A stretch of 64,000 nt of DNA from Thioclava sp. ES.031 (lineage in GTDB: Bacteria; Pseudomonadota; Alphaproteobacteria; Rhodobacterales; Rhodobacteraceae). The notes beneath the pieces were generated by a model, which was not told the DNA's origin, made no database searches, and worked only from the letters and a program-made list of their open reading frames with translations. Below, piece after piece: positions 16,233-25,558 of the stretch. Position 1 is the first letter of the stretch; every line of letters starts with the position of its first letter. The stretch covers positions 1,932,001 through 1,996,000 of the forward strand of contig NZ_PDJO01000001.1 of NCBI RefSeq assembly GCF_002563775.1, given 5' to 3'. The position numbers and the translations under genes were made by a program.

Positions 16233-16856
16233 ATGCGTAGAACGATCGGAAGTCTCGGATTCGTGGCGATTGCCGCGGCGACGGTGATGGCGGGCCCGAT
16301 GAGTGCCCAGGCAGAGGGGCTGCGGCTTCAGGGGAGTTCTTCGAAGTCCCGCGCGATGCTGTTCCGAAACCAGATCAACATCCTCGATACCCGCGCGGCC
16401 CAGCAATACGAGCATTCCTCGCGATTGACGCCGAAAGGCAAGCTGACCCAGACCGCCAGTGCCGAGAGCGTGCCGCGCTACAACGGCAAGTATCGCGGCC
16501 AATATATGAACACCGCGAAATCGGTGGCCTCGCGCCACGGCATCCCGGCCGATCTGTTCCTGCGCCTCGTGCAGCAGGAAAGCGGCTGGAACCCGCAGGC
16601 GCGCTCGCATAAGGGCGCGATGGGGCTGGCGCAGCTGATGCCCGCCACCGCGCGCAAACTGGGTGTGAACCCCCGCGATCCGGCGCAGAACCTCGAAGGC
16701 GGCGCGCGCTACCTGAAGATGATGTATGACCGGTTCGGAAGCTGGCGACTGGCGCTCGCGGCTTACAATGCGGGGCCGGAGGCCGTCGCGAAACATAACG
16801 GCATTCCGCCCTATCGCGAGACCCGGAATTACGTGCGGATCATCCTCGGCGGGTGA
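16233..16856 (+). CDS. Periplasmic lytic transglycosylase (SLT domain)
   Basis: Cleaves peptidoglycan glycan strands with formation of 1,6-anhydro ends. A signal peptide covers about residues 1-26 (ending PMSAQAEG). The SLT domain starts near residue 95, with the catalytic Glu in [11 protein letters not shown], the [13 protein letters not shown] motif, and the C-terminal [13 protein letters not shown] start at ATG 16233 (207 residues); a GTG at 16209 in the same frame is less likely. It is transcribed alone, between its own promoter and a terminator. Confidence 0.92.
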   Translation: MRRTIGSLGFVAIAAATVMAGPMSAQAEGLRLQGSSSKSRAMLFRNQINILDTRAAQQYEHSSRLTPKGKLTQTASAESVPRYNGKYRGQYMNTAKSVASRHGIPADLFLRLVQQESGWNPQARSHKGAMGLAQLMPATARKLGVNPRDPAQNLEGGARYLKMMYDRFGSWRLALAAYNAGPEAVAKHNGIPPYRETRNYVRIILGG

Positions 16857-16878
16857 TCTTCACCGGGAAAGACCAAGA

Positions 16879-16916
16879 AAAGCCCCGCAAGATCAGCGAT
16901 CTGCGGGGCTTTCTTT
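16879..16916 (+). terminator. Rho-independent terminator after the transglycosylase
   Basis: AAAGCCCCGCA (16879-16889) pairs with TGCGGGGCTTT (16902-16912) around a 12-base loop and is followed by a T-rich tail. The A-rich left flank may also end the convergent minus-strand transcript. Confidence 0.82.
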
Positions 16917-16953
16917 ATGTCTTGGGCAAAGAGAGCCGCCGAAGCGGCTGATC

Positions 16954-17511
16954 TTACGGAATGATCCGGGTGTATTTCGTGCCCGCGAGCGTCGCGCCCG
17001 CCATCAGACCGGCCTGACCGAAGACCAGCGCGATGATCGGCGCGGTCGAGGTCAGGGTGGAGGCCGAAATCGCGCCGCCCTGATCCGGCACCGCATAGCG
17101 CGCATCCGCGCCCAGCTGCCAGCCATCGCCGCGGCGGAAGCCGGCCAGCGCCTCGGGCGTCATGAAGAACAGGGCATGGGCATATTGCTGCGCCCCGATC
17201 TGCAGGCCGAAGCTTGCCGCCGCTGCCGAGTAGTAATCCACGGTCACGTTGTTGATCCGCAGCGCACCGCGCCCGAACGCGCCGCCGATGCCGAAGCCCG
17301 CTTCGGTCATCAAAGGCATCCAAAGCACGCCCACCGATTTACTCTCGAGATCGCGGGTGCCGGGATATTTCGTCAGAAGGTAGTTCCGGGTCGCATCGAC
17401 CCGCGCGTCCAGCTTGGCGCTGCCTGCACTGCCCACGCCGTTGCCGCAGGCTGCAAGGCCAAGCCCCGCACCGCCCATCGCCAGAAGGGTCCGTCTGGAA
17501 AGTTTCGTCAT
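16954..17511 (-). CDS. SYLF-domain (YSC84-like) lipoprotein
   Basis: 185 residues. The N-terminus has twin arginines (KLSRRTLLAMGG) and a lipobox LAAC, so it is an exported lipoprotein, possibly via Tat. The rest matches the SYLF lipid-binding domain: VGVLWMPLMTEAGFGIGGAFGRG, NNVTVDYYSAAAASFGLQ, and the terminal GATLAGTKYTRI. Bacterial members are envelope proteins of unclear function. The ATG at 17511 is chosen over an upstream in-frame ATG because it begins the signal sequence and lies 65 bases below a good promoter. Confidence 0.83.
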   Translation of the reverse strand: MTKLSRRTLLAMGGAGLGLAACGNGVGSAGSAKLDARVDATRNYLLTKYPGTRDLESKSVGVLWMPLMTEAGFGIGGAFGRGALRINNVTVDYYSAAAASFGLQIGAQQYAHALFFMTPEALAGFRRGDGWQLGADARYAVPDQGGAISASTLTSTAPIIALVFGQAGLMAGATLAGTKYTRIIP

Positions 17512-17582
17512 GTCTGTCGCTCCGCTCGATATGCCCGATCTCACGCCGGGCTGACTGGTCTTATTACGACCGCATGGCACAA

Positions 17583-17611
17583 TTAATAGAGGAGGGAACC
17601 CGTTTTGTCAC
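17583..17611 (-). promoter_or_regulatory. Predicted sigma-70 promoter of the SYLF lipoprotein
   Basis: On the minus strand GTGACA (17611-17606) and TATTAA (17588-17583) are spaced by 17 bases. This is one of the better sigma-70 matches in the window and is well placed upstream of the ATG at 17511. Confidence 0.55.
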
Positions 17612-17652
17612 TTCTTCTTGAGTCCATTCACAGCGAAGTGGCAAGACCCTGC

Positions 17653-18654
17653 TCAGCCGTTACCGAGCAGCTTCGCAGCCTCCGGCGCGAAATAGGTGAG
17701 CACGCCATCGCAGCCCGCGCGGCGGAAGCTCATCAGGCTTTCGAGCATGACCTTCTCGTGGTCGAGCCAGCCGTTCTGCACCGCCGCCATCAGCATCGCG
17801 TATTCGCCCGACACCTGATAGGCATAGGTCGGCACGCCGAACTGCTCTTTCACGCGGTGGCAGATGTCGAGATAGGGCATCCCCGGCTTGACCATGACCA
17901 TATCCGCACCCTCCGACAGATCGCGCGCGACCAGCCGGATCGCCTCGTCGGAATTTCCGGGGTTCATCTGGTAGGTCTTCTTGTCGCCCTTGAGCGCGCC
18001 GGTCGCACCCACCGCATCGCGGAACGGCCCGTAGAAGCCGGAAGCATATTTCGCGGCATAGCTGAGGATCGTCACATCGGCATGGCCCGCAGCTTCGAGC
18101 GCCGAGCGCAGCGCCGTGATCCGCCCGTCCATCATGTCCGAGGGCCCGAGGATATCCGCCCCGGCCTCGGCCTGCGCGATCCCCATTTTGACAAGACATT
18201 CAACGGTTTCATCGTTGAGGATAACCCCGTCTCGCACCAGCCCGTCATGGCCGTTGGCGTTGTAGGGATCGAGCGCGATATCGGTCATGATCGCGATCTC
18301 GGGCACCTCCGCCTTGATCGCGCGGATCACCCGGTTGGTGATGTTCTCGGGGTTCCAGGCCTCTTCGCAGGCCTCGGTCTTCACCGCCGGATCGGTATAG
18401 GGAAAGAGGCAGATCGCCGGGATGCCGAGCTTTGCGGCCTCTTCGGCGGCGCGCACCGCCCCCTCGAGCGTGCGACGCACGACGCCCGGCATCGAGGGCA
18501 CCTCGACATCCGCGCCCGGCACGTCGGTAATGAAGATCGGCCAGATCATGTCCTTCACGCTCAACCGGTGTTCCTGCGCGAGATCGCGAAGCGCTGCAGT
18601 GCGGCGCATCCGGCGCAGACGGGTATGCGGGAAGGGCGGAAGGATCGGGTTCAT
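17653..18654 (-). CDS. hemB: Delta-aminolevulinic acid dehydratase (porphobilinogen synthase)
   Basis: Condenses two 5-aminolevulinates to porphobilinogen in tetrapyrrole synthesis. The 333-residue length fits. The two Schiff-base lysines lie in YAAKYASGFYGPF and VMVKPGMPYLD. The metal loop reads DIALDPYNANGHDG, with Asp/Asn where zinc enzymes have a Cys cluster; this is the zinc-independent, Mg/K-type seen in Rhodobacter. AGGAG precedes the ATG at 18654. It is divergent from the DUF599-type gene. Confidence 0.97.
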   Translation of the reverse strand: MNPILPPFPHTRLRRMRRTAALRDLAQEHRLSVKDMIWPIFITDVPGADVEVPSMPGVVRRTLEGAVRAAEEAAKLGIPAICLFPYTDPAVKTEACEEAWNPENITNRVIRAIKAEVPEIAIMTDIALDPYNANGHDGLVRDGVILNDETVECLVKMGIAQAEAGADILGPSDMMDGRITALRSALEAAGHADVTILSYAAKYASGFYGPFRDAVGATGALKGDKKTYQMNPGNSDEAIRLVARDLSEGADMVMVKPGMPYLDICHRVKEQFGVPTYAYQVSGEYAMLMAAVQNGWLDHEKVMLESLMSFRRAGCDGVLTYFAPEAAKLLGNG

Positions 18655-18810
18655 CGGCAGGCTCCTCTGGCTCGGCCAAAGGGGTGCCACGGATCGCTGC
18701 CACAGGCAAGCGCGGCCGATCCGCGCGGGGTTCCGCTCGGGCCGAGGCTGGTCTATGTCTCGACGAGAGGGGCCGCGACACGACGACCCGGAAGAACGAG
18801 GGCGAGGGGC

Positions 18811-19344
18811 TTGGAAGTTTTCGACACGATCGCGCGGCTGATCGACCTGCGCAGCTTTTCCAACTTGTGGTATTGGATCGCGCTGGCCGCGGTCTGGTCC
18901 TCGGCCTCGCATTGGGTGCTGGGCGTGCCGTGGGACATGGTGATCCGCGCGCGCCGAAAGGGCGGCGAGGCGGCCGAAGATCTCGCGGCGATGACGGCGC
19001 TGAGCGCGCGCAGGCTGAACCGGATCCGGCGCGATGCGGGGGTCTCGATGTCGATCACCATCCCGTTCATGCTGAGCTTCCTGCTGATCACCGGTTTCAT
19101 CTATGGCTCGGAGACGGCTCAGGCATTCGCGCTGCTGCTGGTGCCGATGATGGGGGTGTTCGGGCTGAGCCTGCGCCTCGCGCACAAACTCGACGCGCAG
19201 CCTTCGCTCGCGCATGATCCCGCGCTCGCGATCAAGGCGCTCTCGCGTCACCGGGTGAACGTTCAGGCGATCGGCGTGGTCGCGATCATCGTGAGCGCGC
19301 TTTGGGGAATGTATCAGAACCTTCTCGCTTCGATGCTGGTTTGA
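18811..19344 (+). CDS. DUF599-type inner-membrane protein
   Basis: A 177-residue protein with about four transmembrane helices, starting at TTG 18811 behind a GAGGGG ribosome site; no ATG fits the N-terminus. Recognisable stretches are RSFSNLWYWIALAAVWSSASHWVLGVP and the basic loop IRARRKGGE. In Rhodobacterales such proteins are often labelled 'component of SufBCD complex', but no suf gene is in this window and I have no sequence evidence for iron-sulfur assembly. It is divergent from hemB and 49 bases before mfd. Confidence 0.7.
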   Translation: MEVFDTIARLIDLRSFSNLWYWIALAAVWSSASHWVLGVPWDMVIRARRKGGEAAEDLAAMTALSARRLNRIRRDAGVSMSITIPFMLSFLLITGFIYGSETAQAFALLLVPMMGVFGLSLRLAHKLDAQPSLAHDPALAIKALSRHRVNVQAIGVVAIIVSALWGMYQNLLASMLV

Positions 19345-19393
19345 CGCGCGAAGCAACTTGACACCGGAGACAGGCCGGATACCTCGCTTGGCT

Positions 19394-22300
19394 ATGGAGC
19401 ATTTTCTTCTCTCGGGCGCCCCGGAAGGGTTCGACGCCGCCTTGCTGGCCAAAGAACTTGCCAAGGGCAAATCGGTCATCCATGTCGCGCGCGACGATCG
19501 CCGTCTGGCGGCCATGCGCGGGGCGCTTGCGTTCTTCGCGCCCGAGGCGACGGTGCTCGACTTCCCAGCCTGGGATTGTCTGCCCTATGACCGGGTCTCG
19601 CCCAATGCAGATATCTCGGCCACGCGGATGGCGACGCTGGCCGCATTGGCTTCGGGCATGCCCGGGCCGTTCGTTCTGCTGACGACGCTCTCGGCTGCCA
19701 TGCAACGCGTGCCCGCGCGCGAGGTGCTGGCGGGTGCGAGCTTCACCGCGCAGGTCGGCAAGCGGATCAACGAGCAGGCGTTGCGCGAATTCCTCGTGCG
19801 GATGGGCTTCTCGCAGGCCTCGACCGTCTCCGAGCCCGGCGATTACGCGATCCGCGGCGGCATCATCGACATCTTTCCGCCCGGCGAGGGCGGTCCGGTG
19901 CGGCTCGATCTGTTCGGCGATGTGCTGGACGACGCGCGCCGCTTCGATCCGGTGAGCCAGCGCACGACCGAGAAGCTGAAAGGCGTGGAGCTGGCGCCGG
20001 TCTCCGAGGTCATTCTCGACGAGGCCGCGATTACGCGCTTCCGGCAGAATTACCGGATCGAGTTCGGCTCGGGCGGCGCGGAAGACCCGCTTTACGAGGC
20101 GGTTTCGGCAGGGCGCAAACAGGCGGGGATGGAGCATTGGTTGGGCTTCTTCCATGAAAAGCTCGAGACCATCTTCGACTATCTGCCCGGCGCGTCGGTA
20201 ATGCTCGACGACCAGATCGCCGCGCAGCAGGAAAGCCGCTGGGAAGGGATCGCGGATCGATACGACACGCGGCGCGAGGCGATGACCCGGCGCGACCGGC
20301 TGGACTCTGTCTATAAACCCGCGCCGCCGCAGCTTTTGTATTTGAACCCAGAGGGTTGGGAGGCGGTCTTGAAGCCGCTTCGTGTGCTGCGCCTGCAGGT
20401 GATCCCGGCACCGCCCGGACCCGGCATCCTCAATGCGGGCGGGCGCGTGGGGCGCAATTTCGCGCCCGAGCGTAAGGTCGAAAACGTCAGCCTGTTCAGC
20501 GCCTTGAAGGATCATGTTCAAGCGCGTCTGGCCGATGGGCCCGTGGTGATCGCGAGCTGGTCCGAGGGCGCGCGCGAACGTCTGCGCGGATTGATGGAAG
20601 ACGAAGGGCTGATCGGCGCCAAGCTGATCGGCTCTGCGCGCGAGATCGGGCCGGGGGTGAACCTCACGGTCTGGCCGCTCGACGAGGGGTTCGAAGCGCC
20701 GCGTGACGGTGGCGAGATGACCGTGATTTCCGAGCAGGACGTGCTGGGCGAGCGGCTCGTCTCGAAGCCGCGGCGCAAGCGCAAGGCCGAGAATTTCCTG
20801 ACCGAACACACGACGCTGTCGCCCGGCGATCTGGTCGTGCATGTCGATCACGGGGTGGGCCGCTACAAGGGTCTGGAGACGGTCACGGCCCTTGGCGCGC
20901 CGCATGAATGCGTGCTCTTGGAATATGCGGGCGGGGATCGCCTCTATCTGCCGGTCGAGAATATCGAACTGCTCAGCCGTTACGGCCATGAGGAGGGCTT
21001 GCTCGACAAGCTCGGCGGGGGCGCGTGGCAGGCCAAGAAGGCCAAGCTGAAAGAGCGTATCCGCCAGATCGCCGACAAGCTGATGCGGATCGCGGCGGAG
21101 CGCCACCTGCGCAACGCGCCCATTCTGGAAGCGCCGCATCACGAGTGGGAAAGCTTCGCCGCGCGCTTCCCCTATACCGAGACCGACGATCAGATGAGCG
21201 CGATCGAGGATGTCGTGGACGATCTTAAATCGGGCACGCCGATGGACCGTCTTGTCGTGGGCGATGTGGGCTTCGGCAAGACCGAAGTCGCGATGCGGGC
21301 GGCCTTCGTCGCCGCGCAATCGGGCATGCAGGTCGCGGTGATCGCGCCGACGACGCTGCTCGCGCGCCAGCATTACAAGACCTTCGCCGAACGCTTCCGG
21401 GGCACCGCGCTGAACGTGAAGCCGCTCAGCCGCTTCGTCTCCGCCAAGGAGGCCACAAAGACCCGCGAAGGGCTGCGCGACGGCACGGTCGATATCGTGA
21501 TCGGCACTCACGCGGTGCTGGCCAAGACGGTGAAATTCGCCAATCTCGGCCTGCTGGTCATCGACGAGGAGCAGCATTTCGGCGTGCAGCACAAAGAGCG
21601 CCTGAAAGAGATGCGCTCGGAAATCCATGTGCTCACGCTGACCGCGACGCCGATCCCGCGCACGCTGCAACTCTCGCTGACCGGGGTGCGCGACTTGTCG
21701 ATCATCGGCACGCCGCCCGTCGACCGTCTCGCGATCCGCACCTATGTCTCCGAATTCGACACCGTCACCGTGCGCGAGGCGCTGCTGCGCGAGCATTATC
21801 GCGGCGGGCAGAGCTTCTATGTCGTGCCGCGGATTTCCGATCTTCCCGAAATCGAGGAATTTCTGCAAACTCACGTGCCGGAGGTGAAATATCTCGTGGC
21901 GCACGGCCAGATGGCGGCGGGCGAACTCGATGACCGGATGAACGCCTTCTACGATGGTAAATACGACGTGTTGCTGGCGACCACGATTGTCGAAAGCGGC
22001 CTCGATATTCCGACCGCGAACACGATGGTGATCCACCGCGCCGATATGTTCGGCCTGAGCCAGCTCTACCAGATCCGGGGCCGTGTGGGCCGCGCCAAGA
22101 CGCGGGCCTATTGCTACCTGACGACGAAGCCGCGGATGCCGCTGACGCCGCAGGCGCAGAAACGATTGCGTCTGTTGGGGTCGCTCGACAGTCTCGGGGC
22201 GGGGTTCAACCTTGCAAGCCAGGATCTCGACCTGCGCGGCGCGGGCAACCTTCTGGGCGAGGAACAGTCAGGGCATATCCGCGAGGTCGGCTACGAGCTG

Positions 22301-22837
22301 TACCAGTCGATGCTGGAAGAGACGATCTCGAAGCTGAAATCGGGCGAGCTGACCGAGACGGCGGATGGCGACTGGTCGCCGCAGATTAATCTCGGCGTGC
22401 CGGTGATGATCCCCGACAGCTACATCCCGGATCTCGACGTGCGCCTCGGCCTCTATCGTCGCCTGTCGAGCCTGACCACCAAAGTCGAGCTGGAAGGCTT
22501 CGCAGCCGAGCTGATCGACCGCTTTGGCGAACTGCCGAAAGAGGTCAACACGCTGCTGCTGGTCGTTCGGATCAAGGCGATGTGCAAACGCGCGATGATC
22601 GCCAAGCTCGATGCCGGTCCGAAAGGCGCGACCGTCCAGTTCCACAACGACAAGTTCCCGAACCCGCAGGGCCTCGTGGAATTCCTCACCGCGCAGCGCG
22701 ATCTGGCCAAGGTGAAGGACAACAAGCTGGTCATTCGCCGCGACTGGAAGAACGACAAGGACAAGATCAAGGGCGCCTTCGCAATTGCCCGCGATCTCGC
22801 CGAGAAGGTTATCGAGGCGAAGAAGGCGAAGGCCTGA
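19394..22837 (+). CDS. mfd: Transcription-repair coupling factor Mfd
   Basis: An ATP-driven translocase that removes stalled RNA polymerase at DNA lesions and recruits UvrA. Domain order in 1147 residues: UvrB-like N-terminal module; CarD-like RNA polymerase interaction domain near residue 474 (GDLVVHVDHGVGRYKG); RecG-type helicase with Walker A GDVGFGKTEVAMRA near 622-632 and the DEEQHFG box near 723; then the TRG/C-terminal domain (VPVMIPDSYIPDLDVRLGLY). The start is ATG 19394, with an in-frame TTG at 19358 possible; neither has a strong ribosome site. The 3' end overlaps the convergent methyltransferase by 29 bases. Confidence 0.97.
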   Translation: MEHFLLSGAPEGFDAALLAKELAKGKSVIHVARDDRRLAAMRGALAFFAPEATVLDFPAWDCLPYDRVSPNADISATRMATLAALASGMPGPFVLLTTLSAAMQRVPAREVLAGASFTAQVGKRINEQALREFLVRMGFSQASTVSEPGDYAIRGGIIDIFPPGEGGPVRLDLFGDVLDDARRFDPVSQRTTEKLKGVELAPVSEVILDEAAITRFRQNYRIEFGSGGAEDPLYEAVSAGRKQAGMEHWLGFFHEKLETIFDYLPGASVMLDDQIAAQQESRWEGIADRYDTRREAMTRRDRLDSVYKPAPPQLLYLNPEGWEAVLKPLRVLRLQVIPAPPGPGILNAGGRVGRNFAPERKVENVSLFSALKDHVQARLADGPVVIASWSEGARERLRGLMEDEGLIGAKLIGSAREIGPGVNLTVWPLDEGFEAPRDGGEMTVISEQDVLGERLVSKPRRKRKAENFLTEHTTLSPGDLVVHVDHGVGRYKGLETVTALGAPHECVLLEYAGGDRLYLPVENIELLSRYGHEEGLLDKLGGGAWQAKKAKLKERIRQIADKLMRIAAERHLRNAPILEAPHHEWESFAARFPYTETDDQMSAIEDVVDDLKSGTPMDRLVVGDVGFGKTEVAMRAAFVAAQSGMQVAVIAPTTLLARQHYKTFAERFRGTALNVKPLSRFVSAKEATKTREGLRDGTVDIVIGTHAVLAKTVKFANLGLLVIDEEQHFGVQHKERLKEMRSEIHVLTLTATPIPRTLQLSLTGVRDLSIIGTPPVDRLAIRTYVSEFDTVTVREALLREHYRGGQSFYVVPRISDLPEIEEFLQTHVPEVKYLVAHGQMAAGELDDRMNAFYDGKYDVLLATTIVESGLDIPTANTMVIHRADMFGLSQLYQIRGRVGRAKTRAYCYLTTKPRMPLTPQAQKRLRLLGSLDSLGAGFNLASQDLDLRGAGNLLGEEQSGHIREVGYELYQSMLEETISKLKSGELTETADGDWSPQINLGVPVMIPDSYIPDLDVRLGLYRRLSSLTTKVELEGFAAELIDRFGELPKEVNTLLLVVRIKAMCKRAMIAKLDAGPKGATVQFHNDKFPNPQGLVEFLTAQRDLAKVKDNKLVIRRDWKNDKDKIKGAFAIARDLAEKVIEAKKAKA

Positions 22838-23483
22838 GCGGCTCTGCGCGGAACATCACCTGTCCGCGCGGCAGCATCCGGTCGTCGCGGGTGAGGCTCC
22901 AGCCTGACGCATCCGCCATCGCGTAGAGCGCGGCGTCCGAGAGGTGATAGGGCGCGCGCGCGGCATGGGTGACGACGCCGTCCTTCTGACGGTGGCTGAT
23001 CGCCTCGTCGGGGGCGAGGAACACCGTCAGCAGCACGCACTCCAGTTGAGAAAAGCGTCGCAACCCATCGAGACAACGCGCAATAGCGTCGCTCTCCAGA
23101 TGCGGGAAGACGCCGAAAGCGATGGCATGGGTGATCGTGTCGGTGACACCGGCGAAGGTGAAATCCGCATCCTCCACTAGCTGCACAGGATCGAGCCGCT
23201 CGCGGGCGTCAAGCTCCGCCGCATAGCCCGCCAGCATCAGCGCGCGCGAGGCATCCGTGCCCCAGTAATGACCCGGCTTCAGATAGGGCACCGCCTTGCA
23301 GCCCAGCCGCAAGGCGCCCGCACCGATATCGAGAAGCACGTGATCGGGCCGCAACCCGTGATCCATGAGCGCCGCCATCTGGGCGCGGCCTGTCTCGTCC
23401 CAGCGACCGCCCACGATGTCGCGGTGGCGACCCTTGGCGAGCGCCTCATCGTAGAACCCGGGGCGGGCATAGGGCGAGGACAT
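22809..23483 (-). CDS. Class I SAM-dependent methyltransferase
   Basis: 224 residues with the Rossmann-type motif I VLLDIGAGALRLG near residue 50 and an acidic residue (GTDASRALM) about 25 residues later. The HAIAFGVFPHLE stretch fits motifs III-IV. The substrate is unknown. The last 29 bases overlap the end of mfd on the opposite strand. The ATG at 23483 begins MSSPYARPGFYDEALAKGRHRD; the upstream open frame is antisense to nothing recognisable and is ignored. Confidence 0.8.
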   Translation of the reverse strand: MSSPYARPGFYDEALAKGRHRDIVGGRWDETGRAQMAALMDHGLRPDHVLLDIGAGALRLGCKAVPYLKPGHYWGTDASRALMLAGYAAELDARERLDPVQLVEDADFTFAGVTDTITHAIAFGVFPHLESDAIARCLDGLRRFSQLECVLLTVFLAPDEAISHRQKDGVVTHAARAPYHLSDAALYAMADASGWSLTRDDRMLPRGQVMFRAEPLRPSPSSPR

Positions 23484-23551
23484 CGGGAGCGACTCGGGAT
23501 CGGGGAAAGATGCGCGGGTATGCGCCCTTTGCCCCCGCGCGTAAAGCCCCG

Positions 23552-24772
23552 TCAGTCGGTCTCCTGCGTCTTGCGGATCAGCCACCAGGCGAGGCTCGAA
23601 CAGGTCAGCGTCGCGATCACCATCGGCAGCGCGGTGCCGTTGAAGGACAGCCCCACGGGGGCTGCGATCACCACCGCGCCGACCGTCGAGATCGCGGCCA
23701 CGATAGAGGCCGCCATGCCCGCGATATGGCCCATATGCTCCAGCGCCAGCGCGTTCAGGTTCCCGAAGGTCAGGCCCGCCATCGCGAAGACCGAGACCGA
23801 ATAGAGGAAGATGAACGGGAAGCCGCTTGCGCCATCGGTCAGACCCGAAAGCACGAGAACCAGCATCACCGCCGAAACGACGATCTGGACCAGATAAGTC
23901 CCCTTGACGATCTTGCGCATCCCCAGCCGCATCACGTAGCGCGCGTTGAAGATCGTGGCCGTGCCCGCCATCAGCGCGCCGATCGCGAACCACATCGGGA
24001 AAGTGTCGGTCACGCCATGGGCTGCGTAAAGCTGCTGCGCGGTCGACAGCAGGCCGAACATCTGCCCGAAGCCCAGTGTCATCGTCACGATATAGAGGCG
24101 CACATCGGCATGGGTGATCACCTCCATCGCCGCGGCGCGCAGCTTCGACACGCTCAGCGGACGGCGGTCTTCCGGCGCGAGCGTTTCGGGTTGGCGGATC
24201 AACAGCCAGCTCACGCCGACGCAGCCGAAGACCATGAAGGCCCAGAACACGCCGCGCCAGCCCGCAAACGCGATCACCAGTTGGCCGATCGACGGCGCGA
24301 CCGCGGGCACGAGGATGAAGATCATCATGATGAAAGAGGTGATCTTCGCCATTTCGCGCCCGGCAAACAGGTCGCGCACCAGCGCCATCACGGTGATCCG
24401 CGGGCCCGAAGCGCCGATCCCCTGCAGCACCCGCGCGGCCAGCAGCGCCTCGAGGCTCTGCGCATGGGCGGCGATGAACGCCCCGACCATGTAGATCGCG
24501 ATGCCGCCCGCGATGGTCTTGCGCCGTCCCAGCGCATCCGAGATCGGCCCGGCGAAGAGCGTGCCCACGCCCATGCCCAGCACGAAGGAGGTCAGCACGA
24601 GCTGCGCACGGTTGACCGCATCGGGGCTCAACTCGGCCGCGATCTGCGGTAGCGCCGGCAGCATCCCGTCGATCGAAAAGGCGATCGTCGCGATCAGCGA
24701 GGCGAGCATGACCGTCAGTTCGGGCAGCGAAAGAGGCGTGCGCGCCCGGGGCGCGTCAGAGATCTGGGACAT
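23552..24772 (-). CDS. Bcr/CflA-type MFS drug exporter
   Basis: A 12-helix major facilitator of 406 residues. The DHA1 motif A is GPISDALGRRKTI between helices 2 and 3. The motif DGMLPALPQIAAEL in helix 1 and GIGASGPRITVMALVRD in helix 4 fit the Bcr/CflA (bicyclomycin/chloramphenicol resistance) subgroup. It probably exports drugs or a small metabolite by proton antiport; the substrate is not readable. It lies 68 bases downstream of the methyltransferase start region and in the same orientation. Confidence 0.88.
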   Translation of the reverse strand: MSQISDAPRARTPLSLPELTVMLASLIATIAFSIDGMLPALPQIAAELSPDAVNRAQLVLTSFVLGMGVGTLFAGPISDALGRRKTIAGGIAIYMVGAFIAAHAQSLEALLAARVLQGIGASGPRITVMALVRDLFAGREMAKITSFIMMIFILVPAVAPSIGQLVIAFAGWRGVFWAFMVFGCVGVSWLLIRQPETLAPEDRRPLSVSKLRAAAMEVITHADVRLYIVTMTLGFGQMFGLLSTAQQLYAAHGVTDTFPMWFAIGALMAGTATIFNARYVMRLGMRKIVKGTYLVQIVVSAVMLVLVLSGLTDGASGFPFIFLYSVSVFAMAGLTFGNLNALALEHMGHIAGMAASIVAAISTVGAVVIAAPVGLSFNGTALPMVIATLTCSSLAWWLIRKTQETD

Positions 24773-24910
24773 TCTGGGGGACTTTCCGAAAGTCGGATTT
24801 ATTCGAAGCGCGAGCATAGGGAGCTGCGCCGATTTGGCCAGAGGGCCGGGCGCGCAGCCCCCTGTGCGCTCACGCGATAGTGACGGCGGCTGCGACGCCG
24901 GACGGAGTGG

Positions 24911-25558
24911 TCAGTGCTGGGTCGCGTCGGAGGGTGCGCCGGACAGCTCGTCGATCACCTGCAGCCACAGCTCGGTCGGTTGCGCGCCGCTCACCAGATG
25001 CGCATTGGCGACAACGACCGAGGGCACCGCGTTGATCCCACGTTCGCGCGCATGCGCTTCCTTCGCGACGATCGTGTCGATGTCGGCATCCGAAGCCAGA
25101 AGGCGTTCCACCAGCCGCGGGTCCATCTGCGCGGCCTCCGCCACCTCGCACAGCACAGTCGCGTCGCCGATATTGCGCCCGTCGCGCCAATGCGCGGCCA
25201 GCAGCCCCTCCATCACATCCTCCTGACGCTCTTCCAGCCCCGCCCAATGGAGCAGGCGATGCGCGTTGCGGGTGTTGGGCTGATGGGTGACGCGCTCGGG
25301 GTGGAAATCGTAGCCTTCCGCCTCGGCGATCTCTAGGAGCTGCACATGCATCTTCGCGGCCCCGTCCTGACCGAATTTCGCCTGCAGGTAATCGGCGCGC
25401 GCCATTCCCTCGGGCGGCATCGTCGGGTTCAGTTCGAACGGTTGCCAGGCACGCTGGAACGGGTGGTTGGGACGTTGCGCCAAGGCCCGGTCCAGCCGCG
25501 CCTTGCCGATGAAGCACCACGGGCAAACGGGATCGGCGAAAATATCGAGCGTGATCAT
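24911..25558 (-). CDS. FrnE-like DsbA-family oxidoreductase
   Basis: A 215-residue cytoplasmic protein without a signal peptide. The thioredoxin fold begins MITLDIFADPVCPWC with the redox pair Cys12-Pro-Trp-Cys15, followed by the helical insertion and the cis-Pro segment GINAVPSVVV. This is the FrnE / 2-hydroxychromene-2-carboxylate isomerase-like branch of DsbA proteins, which acts as a cytosolic disulfide isomerase or in polyketide and aromatic metabolism. Its start overlaps the stop of the upstream acyl-CoA ligase by four bases (ATGA), so the two are translationally coupled. Confidence 0.88.
   Translation of the reverse strand: MITLDIFADPVCPWCFIGKARLDRALAQRPNHPFQRAWQPFELNPTMPPEGMARADYLQAKFGQDGAAKMHVQLLEIAEAEGYDFHPERVTHQPNTRNAHRLLHWAGLEERQEDVMEGLLAAHWRDGRNIGDATVLCEVAEAAQMDPRLVERLLASDADIDTIVAKEAHARERGINAVPSVVVANAHLVSGAQPTELWLQVIDELSGAPSDATQH

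Noticed and set aside
17605-18810. A plus-strand frame through hemB leading into the DUF599-type gene
   Set aside because: Antisense to hemB; the coding part begins at TTG 18811, where a ribosome site and conserved membrane protein sequence appear.
19286-22036. A minus-strand open frame of over 900 codons inside mfd
   Set aside because: Antisense to conserved mfd domains; Arg/His/Asp-rich composition without recognisable motifs, typical of a shadow frame.
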